Shown here piece by piece: positions 26,658-36,968 of a stretch of 57,349 bases of DNA. The DNA comes from Streptococcus moroccensis (GTDB taxonomy: Bacteria; Bacillota; Bacilli; Lactobacillales; Streptococcaceae). The notes under the pieces were generated by a model, which did no database searches, was not told where the DNA came from, and saw only the letters and a program-made list of their open reading frames with translations. Every line of letters begins with the position of its first letter. Within the stretch, counting starts at the first letter, position 1. The translations under genes and the position numbers were made by a program. The DNA lies in contig NZ_JAUSTM010000015.1 in NCBI RefSeq assembly GCF_030812835.1, positions 1-57,349 on the forward strand, written 5' to 3'.

Positions 26658-27638
26658 ATGGTATTAACAGAACAAAAACGTCGTTACATGGAAAAATTAA
26701 GTGATGAAAATGGTATTATTTCAGCATTAGCATTTGACCAACGTGGTGCTCTAAAACGTTTGATGGCACAACATCAAACTGATGAACCAACAGTTGCTCA
26801 AATGGAAGAGCTTAAAGTATTGGTTTCTGAAGAATTGACGCCATTTGCTTCATCTATGCTTTTGGATCCTGAATACGGTTTGCCTGCCACTAAGGTACTT
26901 CATAAAGACGCAGGGTTGCTTCTCGCTTATGAAAAAACAGGCTATGACACCACTAGCACGAAACGCTTACCAGATTGCTTGGTTGATTGGTCTGTAAAGC
27001 GTTTGAAAGAAGAAGGGGCAGATGCCATTAAATTCTTGCTCTACTATGATGTCGATAGTGATGAAGCGACAAATCGTCAGAAACAAGCTTACATTGAACG
27101 TATCGGTTCAGAATGTACAGCTGAAGATATTCCATTTTATCTTGAAATCCTAGCTTATGATGAGAAAATCGCTGATGCTTCAAGTGCAGAATATGCCAAA
27201 GTTAAACCACGCAAGGTTATTGAAGCAATGAAAGTCTTTTCAGATGACCGTTTTGGTATTGATGTCTTGAAGGTAGAAGTTCCAGTCAATATGAATTTCG
27301 TAGAAGGCTTCGGTCAAGCCGAAGTGGTCTATACTAAGGAAGAAGCTGCTTCTTATTTCAAACAACAGGATGAAGCGACTCACCTTCCATATATCTACCT
27401 GAGCGCAGGCGTATCAGCTAAGCTTTTCCAAGACACTTTGGTTTTTGCCAAAGAATCTGGTGCAAACTTTAACGGTGTCCTTTGTGGGCGTGCAACTTGG
27501 GCTGGCAGTGTCAAAGACTATATCGAACAAGGTGAAGGAGCTGCTCGTGAGTGGTTACGTACTACTGGATTCCAAAATATTGATGAATTGAACAAGGTCT
27601 TGAAAGAAACAGCAACACCTTGGACAAAACGTATTTAA
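26658..27638 (+). CDS. lacD: Tagatose-1,6-bisphosphate aldolase
   Basis: 326 residues, standard LacD (class I aldolase). Schiff-base Lys205 lies in VLKVEVPVN. Yields dihydroxyacetone phosphate and glyceraldehyde-3-phosphate, feeding glycolysis. Last gene of the first lac transcription block; a new promoter follows. Confidence 0.95.
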   Translation: MVLTEQKRRYMEKLSDENGIISALAFDQRGALKRLMAQHQTDEPTVAQMEELKVLVSEELTPFASSMLLDPEYGLPATKVLHKDAGLLLAYEKTGYDTTSTKRLPDCLVDWSVKRLKEEGADAIKFLLYYDVDSDEATNRQKQAYIERIGSECTAEDIPFYLEILAYDEKIADASSAEYAKVKPRKVIEAMKVFSDDRFGIDVLKVEVPVNMNFVEGFGQAEVVYTKEEAASYFKQQDEATHLPYIYLSAGVSAKLFQDTLVFAKESGANFNGVLCGRATWAGSVKDYIEQGEGAAREWLRTTGFQNIDELNKVLKETATPWTKRI

Positions 27639-27654
27639 ACATTATAACAACATA

Positions 27655-27729
27655 AAACAAACAAAATTTTAAAAAATGTCATTTTTTTAAACAGAAAGGG
27701 TTTACAAACCTCTTGTCCTGTGTTATAAT
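27655..27729 (+). promoter_or_regulatory. lacT promoter with LacR-type operator
   Basis: AAACAAACAAAA at 27655-27666 resembles the sequences before lacR and lacA. A promoter follows: TTTACA at 27701 and TATAAT at 27724 with a 17-base spacer. It would give lacTFEG a second start point under LacR. Confidence 0.7.
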
Positions 27730-27747
27730 AAGTTCATAAATCGAATA

Positions 27748-27838
27748 CGGGTAGATCGTAACTATTACGAATAGGCGAGACTACAAATGAATGGAAGGTA
27801 AGCCTTTGCTGTCTTTAGTTTATTTGTGGTCTCTTTTT
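27748..27838 (+). promoter_or_regulatory. RAT antiterminator and overlapping terminator before lacT
   Basis: 27748-27782 (CGGGTAGATCGTAACTATTA through GGCGAGACT) resembles BglG/LicT-type RAT sequences. Its 3' end overlaps the 5' arm of the terminator GAGACTACAAAT / ATTTGTGGTCTC + TTTTT (27777-27838). LacT binding to the RAT should block the terminator, coupling lacTFEG to the state of the PTS. Confidence 0.82.
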
Positions 27839-27873
27839 CTATCCAATTATAAATCAAGAGGGGGAGGTAATAA

Positions 27874-28707
27874 ATGTATCGTGTTTTACAAGCGCTTAAT
27901 AATAATGTCGCTTTAGTAAAAGATGAGCATGATCAACAGTTTGTGGTGATGGGACTTGGGATTACTTTTCAGAAACGAAAAGGAGATCTCGTTATTGCTG
28001 ATAAGATTGAAAAAGTCTTTTCCTTAAAAAGCACAGAATCGCAAGAAAATTTCATGACCTTGCTAAAAGATGTGCCATTAGACTTTATCACAGTCACCTA
28101 TGATGTGATTGAAACCTTGTCAAGCAAATATTCCTATCCCGTTCAAGAATATCTCTATGTTACCTTGACGGACCATATTCATTGTGCCTATAAGGCGGTT
28201 CTTGAAGATAATTATCAAGAAAGTAAGTTGCCAAATATTTCACAAGAATACAGCATAGAGTATGTCATTGCAAAAGAAGCTTTGGCGATGTTTCGTCAGA
28301 AACTCTTGAACGATTTACCTGATGATGAGATTGGGAGGATAGCCTTACATTTCATCAATGCAAAAGGGGTAACGGCTGTTGAAAAGTCACCTAAAGTAGA
28401 CTTAACACGATCGGTGTTATCAAAAGTGCAAGAAGAGTTAGAAAGATTAGGAATTAAGCGAACAAAAGAAAATAGTAATTTTTACGATCGCTTAATGATC
28501 CACCTAACATACTTCCTTCAATATTTGGATAGAAGTCCAAATGATAATGGGCCTCTCATGGATATGGGGAAACATATTCAGATAGCCTATCCTGAAGCTT
28601 ATGATGTTGGTGATAAAATTTATCAAATCATAGCCTCAGAAACAGGTGTAGCGATTCATGAAAGTGAAAAATTTTATATTGTATTACATGTACAACGCTT
28701 ACTCTAA
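27874..28707 (+). CDS. lacT: BglG-family transcription antiterminator LacT
   Basis: 277 residues. N-terminal RNA-binding CAT domain (1-56, MYRVLQALNNNVALVKDEHD), then two PTS regulation domains with conserved His residues (ETLSSKYSYPVQEYLYVTLT region, and LMIHLTYFLQYLDRS region). It binds the RAT just upstream; LacE/LacF-dependent phosphorylation probably switches it off when sugar is absent. The ribosome site is GGGGGAGG. Confidence 0.93.
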   Translation: MYRVLQALNNNVALVKDEHDQQFVVMGLGITFQKRKGDLVIADKIEKVFSLKSTESQENFMTLLKDVPLDFITVTYDVIETLSSKYSYPVQEYLYVTLTDHIHCAYKAVLEDNYQESKLPNISQEYSIEYVIAKEALAMFRQKLLNDLPDDEIGRIALHFINAKGVTAVEKSPKVDLTRSVLSKVQEELERLGIKRTKENSNFYDRLMIHLTYFLQYLDRSPNDNGPLMDMGKHIQIAYPEAYDVGDKIYQIIASETGVAIHESEKFYIVLHVQRLL

Positions 28708-28743
28708 TCACTGAAATCAAAAATTAATAAAGGAGCTTATAAA

Positions 28744-29061
28744 ATGAATAGAGAAGAAATTACCCTCTTGGGATTTGAAATTGTATCTTATGCTGGTGAA
28801 GCACGTTCCAAATTATTAGATGCTTTAAAAGCGGCACAAAATGGCGACTTTGAAAAAGCTGAAGAGTTGGTGGAATCTGCTAATTCAAGCATTGTTGAAG
28901 CACACCATGCTCAAACAAGTCTACTTCAAAAAGAAGCAGCAGGTGAAGATCTAGCCTTTAGTGTAACTTTGATGCACGGGCAAGACCACTTGATGACAAC
29001 TCTTCTATTGAAAGATATGATGAAACATATGATCGAACTTTATAAGAGAGGTACAAACTAA
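28744..29061 (+). CDS. lacF: PTS lactose-specific EIIA
   Basis: 105 residues, helical trimeric IIA-lac. The phospho-acceptor His78 lies in LMHGQDHLM with Asp81 next to it, the same numbering as in characterised LacF. Passes phosphate from HPr to LacE. Its stop and the lacE ATG share a base. Confidence 0.95.
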   Translation: MNREEITLLGFEIVSYAGEARSKLLDALKAAQNGDFEKAEELVESANSSIVEAHHAQTSLLQKEAAGEDLAFSVTLMHGQDHLMTTLLLKDMMKHMIELYKRGTN

Positions 29062-30746
29062 TGAATAAACTAATTGCTCAAATTGAAAAAGGGAAACCAT
29101 TTTTCGAGAAAATCTCACGTAATATCTACTTACGTGCTATCCGTGATGGCTTTATTGCCAGCATGCCAGTTATCTTATTCTCAAGTATTTTCCTTCTGAT
29201 TGCTTTTGTTCCAAACATCTTTGGATTTAATTGGAGTGAAGAAGTAGTTGGGATGTTGATGAAACCTTACAACTACACAATGGGCGTGGTCGCACTTTTG
29301 GTTGCTGGAACAACTGCAAAATCATTAACTGATTCTGTAAACCGTGATCTTGAAAGTACAAACCAAATCAACTTCTTGTCGACTATGCTTGCCTCAATCA
29401 CTGGTTTCTTGATTTTGGCATCAGATGCAATTGAAGGTGGCTTTGCAAGTGGCTTCTTAGGGACTAAAGGTCTTCTTTCAGCATTCATTTCAGCTTTTGT
29501 CATTGTCAATATCTACAAAGTCTGTGTAAAAAATAACGTTTCTATTCGTATGCCAGACGAAGTTCCACCGAACATTTCGCAAGTATTCAAAGACTTAATC
29601 CCATTCACATTATCAATTGTAACTCTTTATGCTCTTGATATTATTGTTCGTAATACTGTTGGCACAAGCGTTGCTGAAGCGATTGGTACATTACTTGCGC
29701 CACTCTTTACAGCAGCTGATGGTTATCTTGGAATCACGATTATTTTTGGTGCCTATGCTCTTTTCTGGTTCGTTGGTATTCATGGGCCATCAATCGTTGA
29801 ACCTGCTATTGCTGCTATTACTTATGCCAATATTGAAACAAACTTCCAATTACTTCAAGCTGGACAACACGCTGATAAAATCTTGACTTCAGGAACTCAA
29901 ATGTTTATCGTAACGATGGGTGGTACAGGTGCAACTCTTGTGGTGCCATTCATGTTCATGTGGTTGACAAAATCAAAACGTAACCAAGCAATCGGTCGTG
30001 CATCAGTTGTTCCAACCTTCTTCGGTGTTAATGAGCCAATCTTATTTGGTGCACCTCTTGTTTTGAACCCAATCTTCTTTATTCCATTTGTTTTTGCTCC
30101 AATTGCAAACGTATGGATCTTCAAATTCTTCGTTGATGTTCTTGGTATGAACAGCTTTAGTGTGAACTTGCCATGGACAACACCTGGTCCTCTAGGTATT
30201 ATCATGGGTACTGGTTTTGGTCTTTGGTCATTTGTTCTTGCTTTGACTTTGATTGTTGTAGACGTACTTATTTACTACCCATTCTTGAAAGTCTATGACC
30301 AACAAATTTTGGAAGAAGAACGTTCAGGTAAATCATCTGATAGTTTGAAAGAAAAAGTTGCTGCTAACTTCAACACAGCAAAAGCAGACGCTATTCTTGA
30401 AAATGCTGGCGTTACTAAAGAAATTAAAGAACAAACAAACGTTCTCGTCCTTTGTGCAGGTGGCGGCACAAGTGGTCTTCTAGCGAATGCCTTGAACAAG
30501 GCTGCTAAAGAATACGGAGCTCCTGTAACAGCTGCGGCTGGTAGTTATGGTGCTCACCGTGAAATTTTACCTCAATATCAATTAGTTATCTTGGCGCCTC
30601 AAGTGGCATCTAACTATGAAGATATGAAATTAGAAACTGACAAACTCGGTATTAAGTTAGCTAAAACTGAGGGTGCACAATATATCGGATTGACCCGTGA
30701 TGGTCAAGGTGCTTTGGACTTTGTAACACAACAAATCGAAGGCTAA
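29061..30746 (+). CDS. lacE: PTS lactose-specific EIICB
   Basis: 561 residues. Membrane IIC domain (about 1-430) with [15 protein letters not shown], and C-terminal IIB domain with phospho-Cys465 in [12 protein letters not shown]. Imports lactose as lactose-6-phosphate. Codon use and domains are intact. Followed by a long hairpin before lacG. Confidence 0.95.
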   Translation: MNKLIAQIEKGKPFFEKISRNIYLRAIRDGFIASMPVILFSSIFLLIAFVPNIFGFNWSEEVVGMLMKPYNYTMGVVALLVAGTTAKSLTDSVNRDLESTNQINFLSTMLASITGFLILASDAIEGGFASGFLGTKGLLSAFISAFVIVNIYKVCVKNNVSIRMPDEVPPNISQVFKDLIPFTLSIVTLYALDIIVRNTVGTSVAEAIGTLLAPLFTAADGYLGITIIFGAYALFWFVGIHGPSIVEPAIAAITYANIETNFQLLQAGQHADKILTSGTQMFIVTMGGTGATLVVPFMFMWLTKSKRNQAIGRASVVPTFFGVNEPILFGAPLVLNPIFFIPFVFAPIANVWIFKFFVDVLGMNSFSVNLPWTTPGPLGIIMGTGFGLWSFVLALTLIVVDVLIYYPFLKVYDQQILEEERSGKSSDSLKEKVAANFNTAKADAILENAGVTKEIKEQTNVLVLCAGGGTSGLLANALNKAAKEYGAPVTAAAGSYGAHREILPQYQLVILAPQVASNYEDMKLETDKLGIKLAKTEGAQYIGLTRDGQGALDFVTQQIEG

Positions 30747-30758
30747 TGCTATACATGT

Positions 30759-32250
<1,492 letters not shown>

Positions 32251-32274
32251 TCCTTACTATGAAAGTGTGTACCT

Positions 32275-32553
32275 ATGTTTAAAACATTAAAAAGAGTGGC
32301 AGACGGTGTTTTAACTTCTGCCTATGAAAAAGTTTATATTGTTAATTTTGAAAAATGTCCCTATATTCCGTACATCGATCAAGATGTTTTAAAATCTTTA
32401 GGGAAATGGTATGTCTCTACTGGAGGAGAATGGATTTGTCATTCAGATTTAGAATTAGATGAATTCAAAATATTGTTTAACAATCTCTTAGAAGATTCTT
32501 TAAAAGGGAATGTTAGATATGAAATGGACTATATGCCTTTTCAGCAATCATAG
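32275..32553 (+). CDS. Uncharacterised 92-residue protein in the lac operon
   Basis: Opens MFKTLKRVADGVLTSAYEKV and contains EWICHSDLELDEFKILFNNL. No catalytic or membrane motif. It is inserted between lacG and lacX, 24 bases after lacG and in the same direction, with only a weak ribosome site (AAAGTG). I do not recognise it as a standard lac gene. Confidence 0.55.
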   Translation: MFKTLKRVADGVLTSAYEKVYIVNFEKCPYIPYIDQDVLKSLGKWYVSTGGEWICHSDLELDEFKILFNNLLEDSLKGNVRYEMDYMPFQQS

Positions 32554-32575
32554 ACTATAATTGGGGAATCAACTA

Positions 32576-33463
32576 ATGAAATTAAAAAATGATGAATTAA
32601 CGGTTGAATTTAAACCGGAGGGGGCGACCATCAGTTCGATTAAAGATCGAGATGGTGTGGAATATCTTTGGCAAGGTAATCCAGAGTACTGGGGTGGTCA
32701 GGCACCAGTTCTATTTCCTATCTGTGGTAGTCTAAGAAATGATGGGGCCACGTTTCAGGTTGGTGAAAAAACAATTTCTGGATCCATGCCTCGCCATGGG
32801 ATTGTCAGAAAACGCACTTTTGATTTAGTAAAACATACCGAAAATGAGATACAGTTTCGTATTTTATCTGACGACGAGATGTTAAAGCAATACCCATTTC
32901 CATTTGAACTCCAATTAACCTATCGCTTGGACGGTAAGAAGTTGGAAACAGAATATGCAGTTCGATATTTAGGTGAGTTAGATGCGATGCCATTCTTTAT
33001 TGGAGGACATCCAGGATTTAATTGTCCATTATTAGAGGATGAAGCATTTGATGACTATTACCTAGAATTCGAATTGGAAGAAGATTGCACGATTCCAGAA
33101 AGTTTCCCAGATACGGGACTTCTTGATTTTTCCAAACGTCAACCAATGCTATCTAAAACAAGAATTTTAGAATTGAATTATGAACTGTTTCAACATGATG
33201 CGTTGACGTTTGATAACCTTAAATCTCGGAAGGTTACTTTGAAATCCAAAAACCATCAAAAAGGATTAAAGGTATCATTTGAAGATTTTCCTTTCTTAGT
33301 TGTTTGGACAACAACTAATAAAGGGCCATTTATTGCTCTGGAACCGTGGAGTGGCTTATCTACCTCTTTGACAGAAACGGACAACTTTATCGATAAAACT
33401 CATGTCACTTATGTTGAAAAAGGCGAAGTATCTCGCAAAGCATTTACAATTGAAATTTGTTAA
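32576..33463 (+). CDS. lacX: LacX, aldose-1-epimerase-like protein
   Basis: 295 residues from the ATG with GGGGAA upstream (a TTG at 32561 is less likely). Galactose-mutarotase fold with RHGIVRKRTF and GGHPGFNCPL, where the His residues match the catalytic pair of aldose epimerases. LacX is common at the end of streptococcal and lactococcal lac operons; its exact substrate is not settled. No clear terminator follows. Confidence 0.85.
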   Translation: MKLKNDELTVEFKPEGATISSIKDRDGVEYLWQGNPEYWGGQAPVLFPICGSLRNDGATFQVGEKTISGSMPRHGIVRKRTFDLVKHTENEIQFRILSDDEMLKQYPFPFELQLTYRLDGKKLETEYAVRYLGELDAMPFFIGGHPGFNCPLLEDEAFDDYYLEFELEEDCTIPESFPDTGLLDFSKRQPMLSKTRILELNYELFQHDALTFDNLKSRKVTLKSKNHQKGLKVSFEDFPFLVVWTTTNKGPFIALEPWSGLSTSLTETDNFIDKTHVTYVEKGEVSRKAFTIEIC

Positions 33464-33583
33464 TGAATTTGGCAATTAGCTTAATAATATTTACTTTAAT
33501 ATTTTTACTTATATCATGAAATTATGATTTATTGATTTAAAATTTATCAATAAACTTCAGTAATATTGAGGTAATATATCAGC

Positions 33584-33598
33584 TGTCATATTATGACA
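33584..33598. promoter_or_regulatory. Inverted repeat operator for the XRE regulator
   Basis: TGTCATATTATGACA is a perfect 7-base inverted repeat around one central base, about 55 bases before the small XRE gene. A -10-like TATACT lies between, near 33628. Probably an autoregulatory site. Confidence 0.5.
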
Positions 33599-33651
33599 AT
33601 TTCCAAGTTTTCTTCTAAAAGTATTCTATACTTTTCATAGGAGAAAGCTAT

Positions 33652-33876
33652 ATGTACCAACGTATAAGGGACTTGAGAGAAGACAGTGACTTCACTCAGA
33701 AATTTGTAGCTGAAAAACTATCGTTCTCTTCCACAAATTATGCAAAGATTGAGAGAGGTGAGGTAGTTCTGACAGCTGAAATACTTATAAAACTCTCTGC
33801 ACTCTATAACGTTAGTACGGATTACATTCTTGGACTATCAGATTGTCCTCAAAGAATTAAACAAAAAATAAAATAG
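33652..33876 (+). CDS. Small XRE-family regulator
   Basis: 74 residues, almost all helix-turn-helix (FTQKFVAEKLSFSSTNYAKI, then ERGEVVLTAEILIKLSALYN), ending in the common phrase STDYILGLSD. AGGAGAAAG lies upstream. Likely a regulator of the integrative element whose DUF3173 and integrase genes follow. Confidence 0.8.
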   Translation: MYQRIRDLREDSDFTQKFVAEKLSFSSTNYAKIERGEVVLTAEILIKLSALYNVSTDYILGLSDCPQRIKQKIK

Positions 33877-34144
33877 TCTCTCCTTGCTTTGTTCATTGAC
33901 AATTGAATAAACCGAGGTGGGACTTTCTTATTTGTCGAGCAATTTAGTGAGATACGCCGTGATAGGAGCGAAAATTATTTGCTATAAAATAGAGTGGTTC
34001 TCTATCTGCCATGACCACAAATAAGGATAATGATACTTCTGAACGTTCAGGCTGCCAACGTAAAAGGACAGCGGGTGAGATGCCCATGAATGATTTAACC
34101 AATCATACCCACGGAGGAAGTAATTTTTTGACAGGAGTGGAGAT
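33877..34144. other. Element DNA upstream of the excision genes
   Basis: No gene. The part 33945-34040 resembles the sequence just after the relaxase gene at 15509-15602, so this is probably the scar of a lost mobilisation block. A DUF3173 ribosome site (GGAGTGGAG) ends it. Confidence 0.5.
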
Positions 34145-34393
34145 ATGAAAACAGTAACATATAAAAACTTGATGAATATTGGTTTTCCGGAACATACGGC
34201 AAGAAATATCATTAAAGAAGCAAAAAGAATAGCAGTAAAAAAGTTTGAAGAAGCTCGCAAAGTTGACCATAATGCGGTACAATTAAGTAAATCGCCCTTT
34301 GACAATAGAAGACTTGGTATTGCTCCTAAAGATATTGTAGAAGAGTTAATCGGAATTTCACTCTCTGAAGAAAGTTTAGAAAGTGAGAATTAA
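34145..34393 (+). CDS. DUF3173 protein, probable excisionase-like partner of the integrase
   Basis: 82 residues with helix-turn-helix-like N-terminus (YKNLMNIGFPEHTARNIIKE) and the block LSKSPFDNRRLGIAPKDIVE shared with the protein at 55165. DUF3173 proteins stand directly before tyrosine integrases of streptococcal elements and probably guide excision. Gap to the integrase is 2 bases. Confidence 0.78.
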   Translation: MKTVTYKNLMNIGFPEHTARNIIKEAKRIAVKKFEEARKVDHNAVQLSKSPFDNRRLGIAPKDIVEELIGISLSEESLESEN

Positions 34394-34395
34394 AG

Positions 34396-35601
34396 ATGAC
34401 TACAAAAAATCAAAAAAAATACAAAGGTGTTTATTGTGATAAGAATGGTAAAATATTTTATCAAGCTGATCTTGGTGTTGACCCTGTAACAGGTAAACGA
34501 GTTCAAAAGAAAGCTAGAAAAAATCAGTATGGTAAGCCATTTAGTACAATGAAAGAAGCGTATGATGAACTGGTCCGAATTAGGTATGAGTTTAATAATA
34601 ATCTTAGTATTGAAAATTACAATATAACATTTGAAAGTTACATGAATAGCATTTATCTAAGAGCCTATAAGCAAAAGGTTCAAGCTGTAACTTATAAAAC
34701 TGCTTTGCCACATCACAAGTTATTTATTCAGTATTTTGGCTCCAAACCTTTAAAAGGGATAACAGCTAGAGATTGTGAATCTTTTAGATTACATATCATT
34801 GAACATTACTCTGAAAACTACGCGAAGAATTTATGGTCACGATTTAAGGCATGCATGGGTTATGCTGAGAGATTAGGATATATTTCAACTATGCCTTGTA
34901 AGGCGTTAGATAATCCTAGAGGCAAGCACCCTGATACACCATTTTGGACTTATATTGAGTTTCAGAGCTTTATTAAATCATTTGATTTACAAGATTATGA
35001 AGAATTACAGAGGTTTACAACTATTTGGTTATATTATATGACAGGTGTTCGTGTGAGTGAAGGTTTATCGTTATGGTGGGAAGATGTCGATTTCGAACAC
35101 AAATTCTTGAAGGTTCATACAACCTTGGAAAAGGATGAAAATGGAAATTGGTATCGCAAAGACCAAACCAAAACACCAGCAGGAGAGCGCCTAGTTGAAT
35201 TAGATGATGTGACAATATCAGTATTGGAAAACTGGCGAAAAAATCAAGTTTCCAATCAAGATACAGATTACATCATTTCACGATTTGGTGAACCGTTTTG
35301 TAAATCAACAATCTGTCGAATTATCAAGAGAAAAGCTCAAGAAGTTGGAGTACCGGTGATAACAGGAAAAGGTTTGAGACATAGCCATGCTTCCTATCTT
35401 ATAAATGTTTTGCAGAAGGACATTTTATATGTAGCAAGACGAATGGGACATGCTGATAAATCTACAACTTTGAATACATATAGTCACTGGTTTAACGCAT
35501 TAGATAAAACAGTATCAGAAGAAATCACTCAAAATGTAATTAGTGCAGGACTAGATTCCATTTTATGCCAAAATTCCTGCCAAACTCTGAGTAAAGGCTA
35601 A
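34396..35601 (+). CDS. int: Tyrosine recombinase (phage-type integrase)
   Basis: 401 residues. N-terminal arm-binding domain (YKGVYCDKNGKIFYQADLG), SAM-like core-binding domain, catalytic domain with Arg in MTGVRVSEGL, the box GLRHSHASYL, RMGHADKSTT (His352) and nucleophile Tyr362 in LNTYSHW. All catalytic residues are present. It lies just before a GTTACTCTTAAATAA core. Related in sequence and context to the integrase at 55408. Confidence 0.92.
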   Translation: MTTKNQKKYKGVYCDKNGKIFYQADLGVDPVTGKRVQKKARKNQYGKPFSTMKEAYDELVRIRYEFNNNLSIENYNITFESYMNSIYLRAYKQKVQAVTYKTALPHHKLFIQYFGSKPLKGITARDCESFRLHIIEHYSENYAKNLWSRFKACMGYAERLGYISTMPCKALDNPRGKHPDTPFWTYIEFQSFIKSFDLQDYEELQRFTTIWLYYMTGVRVSEGLSLWWEDVDFEHKFLKVHTTLEKDENGNWYRKDQTKTPAGERLVELDDVTISVLENWRKNQVSNQDTDYIISRFGEPFCKSTICRIIKRKAQEVGVPVITGKGLRHSHASYLINVLQKDILYVARRMGHADKSTTLNTYSHWFNALDKTVSEEITQNVISAGLDSILCQNSCQTLSKG

Positions 35602-35622
35602 AAAGCCTATTATATCGCCAAC

Positions 35623-35655
35623 AGAGTAACTTGTGTTATTGTTACTCTTAAATAA
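35623..35655. other. att-like core with flanking inverted arm, first site
   Basis: GTTACTCTTAAATAA (35641-35655) is the reverse complement of TTATTTAAGAGTAAC, which I recall as the core of ICEs that insert at rplL. AGAGTAAC (35623-35630) forms an inverted repeat with GTTACTCT. The same core is at 56636, also just after an integrase gene. Confidence 0.6.
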
Positions 35656-35754
35656 TCAATTATTGATTGTTTAAGGCTGATAGCCGAGTTTTAAAGCCTT
35701 TTCGCTAATGTCAAGGTGATTAAGAAGGGATAATTTCAATTGAAATTTCCCCAC

Positions 35755-35790
35755 AAACACCCCCACAAATTTTTGTGGGGGTGTTTTGTT
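35755..35790 (+). terminator. Strong terminator after the integrase
   Basis: AAACACCCCCACAAA pairs with TTTGTGGGGGTGTTT and is followed by TGTTT. It is the counterpart of the hairpin near 56747. Confidence 0.8.
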
Positions 35791-35850
35791 TCTAGCTGAC
35801 ATTCTATATTTGTTGCGGTAAACTAATGACAAATACAGAGGAGGGAACTT

Positions 35851-36147
35851 ATGTTTAGTGAAGATTTATATTATGAGTTAGAAGAAATGTTAACTCTTGG
35901 TATTAAAAATAATGGTGATTATGAAAGATATATAGAACTTAAGGACTCATATGAAGAAGAAACTTTAGATTATAGTTTTTCAATCAGAGAATTAACTAAT
36001 CAACTTGAAGTTATTATCAATACCAAAGAAAATGATTTTCCTAATTTAGATGAATGCTTACATGGAGAATATTTGTATTTAGTTAATGAATTAAAAAGAT
36101 TAGATTGTAATATAGCTGGAAAATATATCAGTTTATCTTATGACTGA
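35851..36147 (+). CDS. Small acidic protein, unknown
   Basis: 98 residues, acidic and helical (LYYELEEMLTLGIKNNGDYE), with a GAGGAGGGAA ribosome site. No motif or signal. It lies between the integrase terminator and the T7SS locus. It may be leftover element cargo or a chromosomal small protein. Confidence 0.6.
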   Translation: MFSEDLYYELEEMLTLGIKNNGDYERYIELKDSYEEETLDYSFSIRELTNQLEVIINTKENDFPNLDECLHGEYLYLVNELKRLDCNIAGKYISLSYD

Positions 36148-36281
36148 GAGATGTATGAAGTTGCAATTATTCTTTCTTATAGAAAAAAATTATTTTGTTG
36201 ATTTGTTCCCAATTACACATCATATCGAGGTTGTAGGACTGCTGGAGAGAAAGGGATAAAGCCCACCGTTTCAGGGTTTAG

Positions 36282-36307
36282 AAAAGGCTTGATACTAAGC
36301 CTTTTTT
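36282..36307 (+). terminator. Intrinsic terminator upstream of the T7SS
   Basis: AAAAGGCTT pairs with AAGCCTTTT around GATACT, followed by TT. The roughly 130 bases before it contain no gene, so it may end a small RNA or the unit of the 98-residue protein. Confidence 0.7.
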
Positions 36308-36381
36308 GAATTTTTGAGTGAAGTATCAATCCAACACTCTGAAGTGATGTAGTAGGATTGATAGTGGTAAAGTATGAAATT

Positions 36382-36462
36382 TATTCCCACATACGCAGAG
36401 GGGGTGCAAAATGTTCCAACAGGTAGGGTGTTTGTGGGAATAGTTTTGCACCCCCCCTTTTT
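36382..36462 (+). promoter_or_regulatory. Two interleaved perfect inverted repeats: candidate attenuator upstream of esxA
   Basis: TATTCCCACA (36382-36391) pairs with TGTGGGAATA (36433-36442). GGGGGTGCAAAA (36400-36411) pairs with TTTTGCACCCCC (36444-36455), which runs into CCTTTTT, a terminator form. The order A-B-A'-B' with only one base between A' and B' makes the two stems compete rather than form a pseudoknot. This is the layout of a transcription attenuator. The ligand or trigger is unknown. Confidence 0.6.
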
Positions 36463-36535
36463 ATTAATAGTGTCACCAATATGGTCGATGGAAGTGTGAG
36501 TTCAGTAATTGATACAATTTTTTCAGATTACAATT

Positions 36536-36576
36536 TTGATAAAATGCTTGTAATTCATCTAAAATCGTCCTAAAAT
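36536..36576 (+). promoter_or_regulatory. Candidate esxA promoter
   Basis: TTGTAA at 36548 and TAAAAT at 36571 have a 17-base spacer, and TTGATA at 36536 with TAAAAT at 36560 is an overlapping weaker pair. The first puts a start about 30 bases before the esxA ATG. Confidence 0.5.
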
Positions 36577-36607
36577 AGAATCAATAAAATTTAAAGGAGA
36601 CAATCTT

Positions 36608-36904
36608 ATGTCAGGACAAATCCGTGTATCCCCAGAAACGCTACAATCACGTGCTCGTGAATACGGTAAAGCTTCAAATGACATCACAGCAATCTTGAAC
36701 AGCCTTCAACGTTTGCAAGACACACTTCGTACGGAGTGGGAAGGTGCTGCCTTCCAAGGTTTTGATAATCAATTCAATGAATTGAAACCGAAGGTACAAA
36801 ATTTTGCGGAATTGATGCAACAAATCAACACCCAGCTTGATAAGACTGCTCAAGCAATGCAACAAAATGACCAAGATTTGTCTCGTAACTTTGGTCTTCA
36901 ATAA
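36608..36904 (+). CDS. esxA: WXG100 secreted protein EsxA
   Basis: 98 residues, helical hairpin with the W-x-G variant TEWEGAAFQGF near the middle (Trp43). A small secreted core protein of T7SSb. Start has AAAGGAG. It is monocistronic, with a promoter upstream and a terminator downstream, which allows high expression. Confidence 0.95.
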   Translation: MSGQIRVSPETLQSRAREYGKASNDITAILNSLQRLQDTLRTEWEGAAFQGFDNQFNELKPKVQNFAELMQQINTQLDKTAQAMQQNDQDLSRNFGLQ

Positions 36905-36916
36905 TTAGTCTATGGC

Positions 36917-36945
36917 AAGGTTGGGGCGGTGTCCCTAACCTTTTT
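36917..36945 (+). terminator. esxA terminator
   Basis: AAGGTTGGGG pairs with CCCTAACCTT (one bulge) and leads into TTTTT. Read-through would feed esaA. Confidence 0.75.
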
Positions 36946-36968
36946 ATTTTTACGGAGATTATGAAACA

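Noticed and set aside
35755..35790. CRISPR-like or repeat-array signal from C/G-rich hairpins near integrase ends
   Set aside because: Single terminator hairpins only; no spaced direct repeats anywhere in the window.
36382..36462. H-type pseudoknot from the two interleaved repeats
   Set aside because: The third loop would be one base crossing a 10-bp stem, which is not sterically possible for full stems. Competing hairpins fit better.
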